From: Acidimicrobiaceae bacterium
GTDB taxonomy: Bacteria > Actinomycetota > Acidimicrobiia > Acidimicrobiales > MedAcidi-G1
DNA: 5,532 nucleotides
NCBI GenBank assembly: GCA_002699725.1
Contig: PACE01000058.1
Span: 67,945-73,476, forward strand
Direction of reading: 5' to 3'
Shown here: one piece after another, positions 1-5,532 of the stretch
How the letters are laid out: each line of letters starts with the position of its first letter
Position numbering within the stretch: position 1 is the first letter of the stretch
Translations under genes and position numbers: made by a program
Notes under the pieces: generated by a model
What the model was told of the DNA's origin: nothing
Databases searched by the model: none
Seen by the model: the letters and a program-made list of their open reading frames with translations, nothing else

Positions 1-236
1 ACCTTGTTGGCGGCCATGGCGATGCCGAGACCCGAGCCGCAGACGCACACGCCGTAGTCGGCGTCACCATCGGCCACCGCCCGGCCGACGGCCTCGCCGA
101 AGTCCGGATAGTCGACCCGATCGGCCGAGTGGGCGCCGAGGTCGCTGACCTCGTGGCCGAGGTCGCGGAGCATGTCGGCGAGACGCTGCTTGAGGGCGAA
201 GCCGGCGTGGTCGCAGCCGACGGCGATGCGGTACAT
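1..236 (-). CDS. rpiB: Ribose-5-phosphate isomerase B, N-terminal part (3' end outside window)
   Basis: RpiB interconverts ribose 5-phosphate and ribulose 5-phosphate in the cytosolic non-oxidative pentose phosphate pathway. Seen: 78 complete codons from the ATG at 236-234, running off the left edge. The family signature starts almost at the N-terminus (GCDHAG, residues 7-12, with the substrate-contacting Asp9-His10), followed by VDYPDF at 41-46 and the active-site loop [15 protein letters not shown] at 64-78. Cys66 sits where the E. coli enzyme has its catalytic base Cys66. Mycobacterial RpiB instead lacks this Cys and uses a Glu further along, so this is the Cys type. The protein is usually about 150 residues, so roughly half is visible. 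The start follows the tsaC stop by 10 bp and has no clear Shine-Dalgarno sequence, so reinitiation or read-on from tsaC is likely (inference). Allose-6-phosphate isomerase activity occurs in the same family and cannot be excluded. Confidence 0.93.
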   Translation of the reverse strand, partial: MYRIAVGCDHAGFALKQRLADMLRDLGHEVSDLGAHSADRVDYPDFGEAVGRAVADGDADYGVCVCGSGLGIAMAANK

Positions 237-246
237 GGCGCCAATG

Positions 247-879
247 CTAACGGGGGGCGACTTCGAGCCCGGCGGCGGAAAGCGTCACTGCGTCGATCAC
301 ACCCTCCCGGAGGATGCGGGCTGGCACGACGGTGAGGTCCACGACGGTCGAGGGAATGCCATCGCACCGACCTCCGTCAAGTACCAACAGGTTGCCGCCG
401 ACCGCTGCTGCCGCCCCGGCAGCCGTGGGCGGGCTGGGCTCACCGGCCCGGTTGGCCGACGTGGTGGCCAGCGGGCCCACTTCGTCGGCCAGTGCCCGGA
501 CCAGGTCGTGATCGGGGCAACGAAGGCCAACGGTGTCGAGATGTCCTGCTCCGGGGCCGAGGTGGAGTTCGACGCCCGCCGCCCGATTCACGACGACGGT
601 CAACGGTCCCGGCCAAAGGTCGACCAGGACGTCGAGGTCGGCATCGGTGAGGCCTGCCGCCTGCCTCGTATCGGCCACGAGGACCGCCATCGGCTTCGCT
701 CCGTCGCGACCCTTGCGTTCGAAGACGTCGCCCACTGCGGCGGCATCGTCGGCGGGCACCGCCACTCCGTAGACGGTGTCGGTCGGGAGTACGACCGGTC
801 GCCCGGCCCGGAGCTCGGCTGCTGCTGTCGCCACGGCGCCGGCCTGGTCGGCGACAGCGTCGACCACCTGCCCGGTCAT
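247..879 (-). CDS. tsaC: L-threonylcarbamoyladenylate synthase (TsaC/Sua5/YrdC family)
   Basis: This enzyme makes threonylcarbamoyl-AMP from threonine, bicarbonate and ATP, the first step of the t6A modification at position 37 of ANN-decoding tRNAs; TsaD, TsaB and TsaE complete the transfer. Seen: a 210-residue protein covering the YrdC fold with PTDTVYG (32-38), KGRDGAKP (56-63, the KxR...KP nucleotide-binding signature), WPGPLT (89-94), VGLRCPDH (117-124), TTSAN (139-143), STVVDL (177-182) and ILREG (189-193). The length fits the short YrdC/YwlC-core form without the C-terminal Sua5 domain (about 340 residues in the long form). An open frame continues upstream to 1032, but the start at 879 is preferred: it forms an ATGA overlap with the prmC stop, has AGGA 7 nt upstream, and the added residues are low-complexity Arg/Pro/Gly shadow of prmC. 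The stop is TAG, which only RF1, encoded two genes upstream, can read; the other complete genes here end in TGA. Confidence 0.95.
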   Translation of the reverse strand: MTGQVVDAVADQAGAVATAAAELRAGRPVVLPTDTVYGVAVPADDAAAVGDVFERKGRDGAKPMAVLVADTRQAAGLTDADLDVLVDLWPGPLTVVVNRAAGVELHLGPGAGHLDTVGLRCPDHDLVRALADEVGPLATTSANRAGEPSPPTAAGAAAAVGGNLLVLDGGRCDGIPSTVVDLTVVPARILREGVIDAVTLSAAGLEVAPR

Positions 880-1766
880 CCCGGCATCCTGGCGACGAGC
901 GCCCGGTCGCGGCCCCCCAGGTCGGGACGTGCCTCCACATCCACGAGGCCAACCGCCACCGCCCGTTGCGCCAGCCGATCGACCTGTCGGGGGTCGAGTT
1001 CGAGGACGAGGGCGCCGCCGGGAACGAGCCATGCGGGCGCCCCGTCGACGAGGAGGTCGAGGTCCTCGGTGCCCTCGGTTCCGGGCACCAGCGCCGCATG
1101 GGGCTCCCAGTCGACGACCTCGGATGGCAGCAACTCACCGGCCCCCACATAGGGCGGGTTGGAGACCAACAGGTCGAGGCGACCCCGCAGCTCGCCGGGC
1201 AGGGCGTCGAACCAGGAGCCCTCCTCCAGGGTCACCCGTCGGGCAGGGCGGCCGAGGCCGGCCAGGTTCGCCCGGGCCACCGCCAGAGCCTCGGGCGACC
1301 GGTCGGTGCACACCACGCGGGCGACGGCTCGCTCGACGGCGATCGACAGGCCGATGGCCCCGGACCCCGTGCCGAGGTCGGCAACCCGAACCCCGTCGCT
1401 GCGCCCTGTCGCGACCCGGTCGAACTCGTCGAGGGCGTGACCCACGACCGCCTCGGTCTCTGGGCGCGGGATCAGGACCCGCTGGTCGACCATCAGGTCG
1501 AGGGTCCGGAACGACCAGTGGCCGAACACGTACTGCAGGGGCTCTCCCGCCAGGCGACGCCGCAACAGCTCGTCATGGCGGAACATGCCCCGTTCGGTCA
1601 CCAGATCATCGAGCCCCGAGCCTTCGTCGGCGGGGTCGAGGCCACCGGCCTCCTCGACGATCCAACGGGCCTCGACGGTCGGCAGCCCGGCCTCGTCAAT
1701 TCGAGCGGTGGTCTCGGCCAGCACTTCCCTCCAGGCGACCGTGCCGAGGTTGCCCTCCTCAGCCAT
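876..1766 (-). CDS. prmC: Peptide chain release factor N5-glutamine methyltransferase
   Basis: PrmC (HemK) transfers a methyl group from S-adenosylmethionine to the glutamine of the GGQ motif in RF1 and RF2, raising their peptidyl-tRNA hydrolysis activity. Seen: 296 residues, close to the 277 of E. coli PrmC. A helical N-terminal release-factor-binding domain includes GEPLQYVFG (74-82) and IPRPETE (99-105). The Rossmann methyltransferase domain carries motif [15 protein letters not shown] (130-143), an acidic residue after strand 2 (Asp155) and the catalytic NPPY (203-206). EPHAAL (221-226) and a GGRDR stretch near the C-terminus (284-288) are also typical. The ATG at 1766 overlaps the prfA stop by 8 bp. 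An ORF start at 1805 exists but would push the overlap to 47 bp and adds 13 residues unlike the family. No clear Shine-Dalgarno precedes 1766, so coupling to prfA translation is likely. Its substrate RF1 is encoded immediately upstream, the usual arrangement. Confidence 0.97.
   Translation of the reverse strand: MAEEGNLGTVAWREVLAETTARIDEAGLPTVEARWIVEEAGGLDPADEGSGLDDLVTERGMFRHDELLRRRLAGEPLQYVFGHWSFRTLDLMVDQRVLIPRPETEAVVGHALDEFDRVATGRSDGVRVADLGTGSGAIGLSIAVERAVARVVCTDRSPEALAVARANLAGLGRPARRVTLEEGSWFDALPGELRGRLDLLVSNPPYVGAGELLPSEVVDWEPHAALVPGTEGTEDLDLLVDGAPAWLVPGGALVLELDPRQVDRLAQRAVAVGLVDVEARPDLGGRDRALVARMPG
887..890 (-). promoter_or_regulatory. Shine-Dalgarno sequence of tsaC inside prmC
   Basis: The minus strand reads AGGA here, 7 nt before the ATG at 879-877. 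It lies within the last codons of prmC and supports the 879 start over longer alternatives. It is the only textbook ribosome-binding site I find at the internal gene starts of this cluster. Confidence 0.6.
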
Positions 1767-2820
1767 CGGCCAGTTGTCGGGTGCGCTCGTCGGCCAGCAG
1801 CCCATCGGTGACCGCGTCGAGGTCTCCAGCCAGGATCCGGTCGAGCCGGTAGAGCGTGAGCCCGATGCGGTGGTCGGTGACCCGGTTCTCCTTGAAGTTG
1901 TAGGTGCGGATCTTCTCGGACCGGCCGCCGCCGCCGACCTGGTCCTTCCTGGCGACCGAGGCCTCCTCCCGCTGGCGATCCTGTTCGATCCGAAGGAGGC
2001 GGGAGCGCAGCACCCGCATGGCCTTGACCTTGTTCTGGAGCTGGCTCTTCTCGTCCTGCATGGCCACGACCATGCCCGTGGGCAGGTGGGTGACGCGCAC
2101 GGCCGAGTCGGTCGTGTTGACCGACTGCCCGCCGGGACCCGACGACCGGTAGACGTCGACCTGCAGGTCGCTGTCGTCGATCTGGATGTCGACCTCGTCG
2201 GCCTCGGGTAGGACGATCACGGTCGCCGACGAGGTGTGGATGCGGCCCTGCGACTCGGTGACCGGCACCCGCTGCACGCGGTGCACACCACCCTCGTACT
2301 TGAGGCGGGTCCAGGCACCGTCGCCCCTGATGAGGAAGGAGACCTCGGCGAATCCACCCATGTCGGAGTCACGGGCCTCGAGCGGCTCGGTCTTCCAGCC
2401 GTGGACGACGGCGAAGGCCATGTACATGTCGTGGAGGTCGCGGGCGAAGAGATTGGCCTCCTCACCGCCCTCGGCGCCACGGATCTCGACGATCACGTTG
2501 CGGCCGTCGTTCGGATCGCGTGGCAGCAGCAGGAGCCGGAACCTCTCCTCGAGATCGGCAATCAAGGTCTCCAGGTCGGTGATCTCGGCCCGGAGTTCCT
2601 CGCGTTCATCGCCTTCGGCCTCGTCAAACATGTCCCTCGCTGCCTCGAGGTCGTCGTGTGCCTCACGAAGTGGTCGACCGACGATGAGGATCTCCTCGAG
2701 TTCCTTGAACCGCCGGCCCACGGACCGGAGCAGGTGCTGGTCGCCCAGGACCTCGGGGTCGGACAGGCGCCCCCCGGTCTCCGTCAACTCGGCCTCGAGG
2801 GCCTCGATTCGCTCCAACAT
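1759..2820 (-). CDS. prfA: Peptide chain release factor 1 (RF1)
   Basis: RF1 recognises UAA and UAG in the ribosomal A site and triggers hydrolysis of peptidyl-tRNA. Seen: 353 residues, normal for the family. A coiled, acidic N-terminal domain (about 1-100) is followed by the codon-recognition domain, with the tripeptide PVT at 186-188 in the context [17 protein letters not shown]. PxT is the RF1 form; RF2 would have SPF. The catalytic loop [10 protein letters not shown] holds the GGQ at 230-232, so Gln232 is the expected PrmC methylation site. The C-terminal part has [14 protein letters not shown] (305-318), a family hallmark. The reading frame is open upstream to 3270, but the start at 2820 gives the standard N-terminus ([12 protein letters not shown]), and the upstream residues are Arg/Pro-rich shadow of the next gene. 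No Shine-Dalgarno is visible; a strong inverted repeat ends 4 nt before the start. The gene ends in TGA, an RF2 codon. Confidence 0.97.
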   Translation of the reverse strand: MLERIEALEAELTETGGRLSDPEVLGDQHLLRSVGRRFKELEEILIVGRPLREAHDDLEAARDMFDEAEGDEREELRAEITDLETLIADLEERFRLLLLPRDPNDGRNVIVEIRGAEGGEEANLFARDLHDMYMAFAVVHGWKTEPLEARDSDMGGFAEVSFLIRGDGAWTRLKYEGGVHRVQRVPVTESQGRIHTSSATVIVLPEADEVDIQIDDSDLQVDVYRSSGPGGQSVNTTDSAVRVTHLPTGMVVAMQDEKSQLQNKVKAMRVLRSRLLRIEQDRQREEASVARKDQVGGGGRSEKIRTYNFKENRVTDHRIGLTLYRLDRILAGDLDAVTDGLLADERTRQLADG

Positions 2821-2824
2821 GCGG

Positions 2825-2857
2825 CTCAGGGTAGCGGTGGGGCCCCACCGCCCTGAG
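2825..2857 (-). promoter_or_regulatory. Strong inverted repeat (hairpin or operator) in the prfA leader
   Basis: Positions 2834-2851 form a perfect 18-bp palindrome (GCGGTGGGG followed by CCCCACCGC). It is extended by a 6-bp outer arm (CTCAGG at 2825-2830 with CCTGAG at 2852-2857), with three unpaired bases (2831-2833) on one side. In RNA this could fold into a long GC stem with a GGCC loop. It starts 19 nt after the hypothetical gene's stop and ends 4 nt before the prfA ATG, leaving no free room for a ribosome-binding site. No T-run follows on the minus strand, so it is not a standard intrinsic terminator. It could be a translational attenuator, an RNA stabiliser or processing site, a U-less terminator, or a dimeric protein-binding site. 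The structure is seen; the function is inference. Confidence 0.6.
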
Positions 2858-2876
2858 GTGGACGAGGGGATAGCGG

Positions 2877-3857
2877 TCAGGTCCAGCTTCCCTCGACGCC
2901 GACGATCGTTGCGGGCATGGCCAGCCGGGCGACCGCCTCTTCGACCGGTGCCATGACGTCGCGGGACGGAACCACGACGATCACCCGGTCGAGCTGCTCG
3001 CGCAGCACGAGGTCGGCGGTGGCGGGCACGAGGTCGGCGTCGACCCCGACAGAGCAGACGACCAGCACGCGTTCGCCATCGGGTGCGGTGCCCATTGCAG
3101 GCGCTGGAGCAGGTGAGCGCAGGCCGCCGCGCTCGACGGCCGGGTCGACGGGTGCAAGGTCGACGAGCCCCACTCGTCCGGGATCGACCAGCAGGTCGTG
3201 ACGGAGCCAGCGCTCGCGGGCGAGGGTGGCCAGCGGATGGGCACCGGCTCCCTTGCGGCGCTGGGCCCACACCTGGTCGGCGGCGGCGGTGAGGGACTCG
3301 GTGGTCGGTAGGTCGCCGTGCAGCAGGGCCGAGGCCTCCCGGTCGAAGCGCCCCACACCGGTCTCGAAGCCGGAGTCGGTGGCCCGGACCACCTCGAGGC
3401 CGAGCACCTCCCCGCGCCAGGTGCCGTGCTCGACGATCGGGTCGACGCCGGCTCCACGGCAGAGGTCCTCGAATCCGTCCGGGGCCGGTGGCGGCTCGAC
3501 GGGCACCAACGCCTCGGCCGGCTCAGCGACCTCGGAGCCGTTGTCGGCGACCACGTAAACCTCTGGCACAGGATGGAGTGCGGTCGCCCGCCGGGCGGCG
3601 ACCGACGCGGCATCGGCGTCGTCGAGGAAGAGCACGAGGCGATCGGAATCGTGGCGGGCGGCCAACAGGAGGGTCTGGCCCAGCGACCGCTCCGGAGCGT
3701 CTTCGCCGGCGAGGACGACGATCGTGCCGTCGTCGAGGATCGCCGATCCCCCACCGAGGGCGACCGGGTCACCGGCGCATGGAAGGCCGAGGTTCGTGGC
3801 GAGGGCGCGCAACTTGGCGCCGAGGAGGAAGGCCCGCTGCTCGGGATCGAGGCTCAC
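2877..3857 (-). CDS. Hypothetical protein between rpmE and prfA
   Basis: I do not recognise a named family. With the GTG start at 3857 it is 326 residues, beginning [19 protein letters not shown] after the start residue. Visible structure: an N-terminal part alternating hydrophobic strands and helices ([20 protein letters not shown], then [10 protein letters not shown] and EVYVVAD), a Pro-rich linker at about 118-126, and a middle section with [22 protein letters not shown] (163-175) and [13 protein letters not shown] (207-219). After a Pro/Ala linker comes a C-terminal segment with [20 protein letters not shown] (264-283) and [10 protein letters not shown] (291-300), resembling strands of an alpha/beta domain. 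No signal peptide, membrane segment or obvious catalytic motif is seen, so it is probably cytosolic. A TTG start at 3941 would give 354 residues but overlap rpmE by 44 bp; neither start has a good Shine-Dalgarno. Coding character is supported by the sustained globular composition in one frame and by operon position. It faintly resembles uncharacterised actinobacterial proteins I remember, unverified. Confidence 0.8.
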   Translation of the reverse strand: MSLDPEQRAFLLGAKLRALATNLGLPCAGDPVALGGGSAILDDGTIVVLAGEDAPERSLGQTLLLAARHDSDRLVLFLDDADAASVAARRATALHPVPEVYVVADNGSEVAEPAEALVPVEPPPAPDGFEDLCRGAGVDPIVEHGTWRGEVLGLEVVRATDSGFETGVGRFDREASALLHGDLPTTESLTAAADQVWAQRRKGAGAHPLATLARERWLRHDLLVDPGRVGLVDLAPVDPAVERGGLRSPAPAPAMGTAPDGERVLVVCSVGVDADLVPATADLVLREQLDRVIVVVPSRDVMAPVEEAVARLAMPATIVGVEGSWT

Positions 3858-3897
3858 GGTTGGTTGCGGCGCAGGCGCAGTACCAGCGTCGAGGTAT

Positions 3898-4152
3898 TCA
3901 GTCCTGGCGGCGCTTGCCGTAGCGGCGTTCGAAGCGCTCAACGCGACCGGCGGTGTCGACGATCTTCATCGTGCCCGTGAAGAAGGGGTGACTAGCCGAC
4001 GAGATCTCGACCCTGGCGAGCGGATACTCGTTGCCGTCGTCGAGGGTGATCGTGTCGCTGGTCTTCATGGTGGACCGGGTGAGGAACAGGGTGCCCTCGG
4101 AAGCGTCCTGGAAGACCACTTCGCGGTAGGTGGGGTGGATGTCGGGCTTCAT
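3898..4152 (-). CDS. rpmE: Large subunit ribosomal protein bL31, cysteine-free type
   Basis: bL31 bridges the 50S central protuberance and the 30S head. Seen: 84 residues starting [14 protein letters not shown], with the family signature SHPFFTG at 54-60 and the end [14 protein letters not shown]. There is no cysteine anywhere, so the zinc-binding ligands of the classical C+ form are absent. The insertion-containing middle ([20 protein letters not shown]) and the length of about 84 match type B (C-, often rpmE2), which other bacteria express when zinc is scarce. The basic C-terminus, however, closely resembles the C+ protein found at this locus in mycobacteria (GRVARFEKRYGKRK from memory). 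The gene follows rho by 65 bp, the usual place for the C+ paralog. No zinc-uptake-regulator (Zur) operator-like palindrome is seen upstream. The ATG at 4152 is unambiguous, with only a weak GGA about 7 nt ahead. It could equally be named rpmE2 by type. Confidence 0.94.
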   Translation of the reverse strand: MKPDIHPTYREVVFQDASEGTLFLTRSTMKTSDTITLDDGNEYPLARVEISSASHPFFTGTMKIVDTAGRVERFERRYGKRRQD

Positions 4153-4217
4153 AGCGGGTCCAGTCTGCGGGTCGCAACGGGCGTCGGCAACCTCGCGGCG
4201 GAGGATGATTCGGCTGT
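4153..4217. other. Rho-rpmE intergenic gap (65 bp)
   Basis: I see no T-rich terminator, no strong inverted repeat and no confident promoter boxes here. The best stem I can draw on the minus strand is 6 bp with one G-U pair, too weak to call. Rho and rpmE are therefore probably co-transcribed, though an unrecognised GC-rich promoter cannot be excluded. Confidence 0.4.
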
Positions 4218-5532
4218 TCAGCCCAGGTTCGGGCCCTTGGCGATCTCCGCCAGGAACTCGTCGTTGTCGTTGAACGTCTTGAGCCGGTCGATGAGCAGCT
4301 CGAGACCGGCGGCCCCGCTGTTGCCGTCGTCGCCGGCAAGGCCGTTGAGGACCCGCCGGAGCTTCCAGACCTGGTTGAGCTGGTTGCGTTGGAAGAGGAG
4401 TTCCTCGTGCCGGGTCGACGAGGCGTTGACGTCGATGGCCGGGTACACGCGCCGCTCGGCGATGCGCCGGTCGAGGCGAAGCTCCATGTTGCCGGTGCCC
4501 TTGAACTCCTCGAAGATGACCTCGTCCATCTTGGAGCCGGTCTCGACGAGGGCCGTAGCCAGGATGGTCAAAGAACCGCCCTCCTCGACGTTGCGGGCCG
4601 CACCGAAGAAACGCTTCGGTGGGTAGAGGGAGCCGCTGTCGAGACCACCGGACATGATCCGGCCAGTGGCGGGGGCTGCCAGGTTGTAGGCCCGGGAGAG
4701 ACGGGTGATGCCATCGAGCAGGATCACGACGTCATGGCCGGACTCGACCATGCGCTTGGCCCGTTCGATGGTGATCTCGGCGATGCGGGTGTGCTCGTCG
4801 CTGGGACGGTCGAAGGTGGAAGCGGCCACCTCACTGTGCTTGAGCCAGCGGCGCATGTCGGTGACCTCTTCAGGGCGCTCGTCGACCAGGAGGACGATGA
4901 GCTTCACCTCGGGATTGTTGACCTCGATCGACCGGGCGATCTGCTTCAGGATCGTGGTCTTGCCGGCCTTCGGCGGCGAGACGAGGAGGCCACGCTGGCC
5001 CTTGCCGATCGGACACAGCAGGTCGACGATGCGGGCCGTCATGTTGGTGGGGTCGTCGGGGGTCTCCATCTTGAGGTGCTCGTCGGGGAACAGCGGAGTG
5101 AGGTCCTCGAACCGGGGACGCCCCTTGGCGTCCTCTGGCTTGCCGCCGTTGACAGTGTCGATCCGGAGCAGCGCCGGGTTCCGCTCGCTGCGGTTGGCCG
5201 GTCGGGAGGCTCCGGTGAGGTGGTCGCCCTTGCGCAGCCCGTACTGGTGAGCCTGCTTGACCGACACGTAGGCGTCGGCCTTCGAAGGCTTGTAGTTATT
5301 GGTGCGGAGGAAGCCGTAGCCCTCGTCGCGCATGTCGAGGTAGCCCTCGACCTCGACGGGCTCGCCGTCCCACTGCTCTTCCGGACCGTCACTCTGACCA
5401 CGGCCGCGACGGCGGCGGCGACGGTTGCCGGACTCGGGGTCCTGTTGGCCCTGCTGGCCCCGGTTGCCCTGCTGGCCCCGGTTGCCCTGCTGGCCCCGGT
5501 TGCCCTGCTGGCCCCGGTTGCCCTGCTGGCCC
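4218..5532 (-). CDS. rho: Transcription termination factor Rho (N-terminus outside window)
   Basis: Rho is a hexameric RNA-dependent ATPase that loads on nascent RNA and terminates transcription. Seen: the last 437 residues and a TGA stop. In order: GQQGNR repeats (5531-5460) and a GQQGQQ variant, an Arg run with RGRG (5423-5400), an acidic linker, and the OB-fold primary RNA site with DEGYGFLR (start at 5327). Then come the ATPase domain with Walker A PPKAGKT (4976-4956), [13 protein letters not shown], Walker [17 protein letters not shown], the Q- and R-loop region ([40 protein letters not shown]) and the arginine-finger segment [16 protein letters not shown]. All core motifs are intact, so the enzyme should be active. 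The ATG at 5333 is internal, since it would remove part of the RNA-binding fold. Actinobacterial Rho proteins usually carry a long Arg-rich N-terminal insertion before the OB fold; the basic repeat region fits that. It is the most upstream visible gene of the cluster. Confidence 0.98.
   Translation of the reverse strand, partial: GQQGNRGQQGNRGQQGNRGQQGNRGQQGQQDPESGNRRRRRRGRGQSDGPEEQWDGEPVEVEGYLDMRDEGYGFLRTNNYKPSKADAYVSVKQAHQYGLRKGDHLTGASRPANRSERNPALLRIDTVNGGKPEDAKGRPRFEDLTPLFPDEHLKMETPDDPTNMTARIVDLLCPIGKGQRGLLVSPPKAGKTTILKQIARSIEVNNPEVKLIVLLVDERPEEVTDMRRWLKHSEVAASTFDRPSDEHTRIAEITIERAKRMVESGHDVVILLDGITRLSRAYNLAAPATGRIMSGGLDSGSLYPPKRFFGAARNVEEGGSLTILATALVETGSKMDEVIFEEFKGTGNMELRLDRRIAERRVYPAIDVNASSTRHEELLFQRNQLNQVWKLRRVLNGLAGDDGNSGAAGLELLIDRLKTFNDNDEFLAEIAKGPNLG
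5442..5532 (-). repeat. 18-bp tandem repeats encoding GQQGNR in the Rho N-terminal region
   Basis: Four exact 18-bp copies occupy 5460-5531 (plus-strand unit CCGGTTGCCCTGCTGGCC), and base 5532 agrees with a further copy outside the window. A fifth, degenerate unit at 5442-5459 matches 15 of 18 bases and encodes GQQGQQ. The unit is a multiple of three and in frame with rho. The four copies are identical even at synonymous positions, suggesting recent expansion or homogenisation. Total copy number cannot be judged because the array is cut by the window edge. Confidence 0.93.

Noticed and set aside
880..1032. A 51-residue N-terminal extension of the TsaC/Sua5 protein.
   Set aside because: It is low-complexity Arg/Gly/Pro sequence antiphase to prmC, while the ATG at 879 has AGGA upstream and the ATGA overlap with the prmC stop.
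172..1152. Long plus-strand open frames (also 776-1852, 966-1811, 3318-3980 and 3724-4626).
   Set aside because: They lie antisense to genes with clear family motifs, their translations are Arg/Pro/Ser/Gly-rich without recognisable domains, and long spurious frames are expected at this GC content.
2821..3270. A 150-residue N-terminal extension of RF1 in the same open frame.
   Set aside because: RF1 proteins start at the [12 protein letters not shown] segment. The extension is Arg/Pro/Gly-rich, overlaps the hypothetical gene in another frame and crosses the inverted repeat.
3858..3941. The TTG start at 3941 for the hypothetical gene.
   Set aside because: It would overlap rpmE by 44 bp and add 28 Ala/Thr/Pro-rich residues. 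GTG at 3857 is preferred, but with no Shine-Dalgarno at either site the choice is not certain.
4153..4217. A possible terminator hairpin between rho and rpmE (GGTTGC with GCGACC on the minus strand).
   Set aside because: It is only 6 bp with one G-U pair and an 11-nt loop, and there is no T-run after it.
5442..5532. The 18-bp repeat array as a CRISPR or other non-coding repeat.
   Set aside because: The units are directly abutting with no spacers, too short for CRISPR repeats, and in frame with rho as GQQGNR.

Overview
The window is a GC-rich, densely packed stretch in which every supported gene lies on the minus strand. Read in the direction of transcription (right to left) the order is rho (5' end outside the window), rpmE (L31), a hypothetical gene, prfA (RF1), prmC (RF1/RF2 glutamine methyltransferase), a tsaC/Sua5-family gene and rpiB (3' end outside the window). 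The rho-rpmE-prfA-prmC-sua5 order is the classic actinobacterial arrangement found upstream of the ATP synthase operon in mycobacteria and streptomycetes. With the high GC content, this points to an actinomycete-type genome. An extra gene between rpmE and prfA, a cysteine-free L31 and a Cys-type RpiB argue against a mycobacterium. A deep-branching actinobacterial class such as Acidimicrobiia is my best guess, but that is inference.

Layout: 5532-4218 is Rho, with a disordered, basic, repeat-bearing N-terminal region (GQQGNR hexapeptides encoded by exact 18-bp DNA repeats running off the window edge) followed by a complete RNA-binding and ATPase core. 4217-4153 is a 65-bp gap with no convincing terminator. 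4152-3898 is L31. 3857-2877 is an unrecognised 326-residue protein. 2876-2821 is a short gap holding a strong inverted repeat that ends 4 nt before the prfA start codon. 2820-1759 is RF1, 1766-876 is PrmC, 879-247 is TsaC/Sua5 and 236-1 is RpiB. The prfA/prmC and prmC/tsaC junctions overlap by 8 and 4 bp, so these three are probably translated in a coupled way. There is no gene-free stretch longer than 65 bp.

Functionally this is a gene-expression operon. Rho ends transcripts, L31 belongs to the 50S subunit, RF1 ends translation at UAA/UAG, PrmC methylates the GGQ glutamine of RF1 and RF2, and TsaC makes the threonylcarbamoyl-adenylate used for tRNA t6A37. RpiB, a pentose phosphate enzyme, is appended at the end. 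Most of the window is conserved housekeeping sequence. The parts worth a second look are the Rho repeat domain, the hairpin in front of prfA, the zinc-ligand-free L31 in the canonical L31 locus, and the uncharacterised gene embedded between rpmE and prfA.
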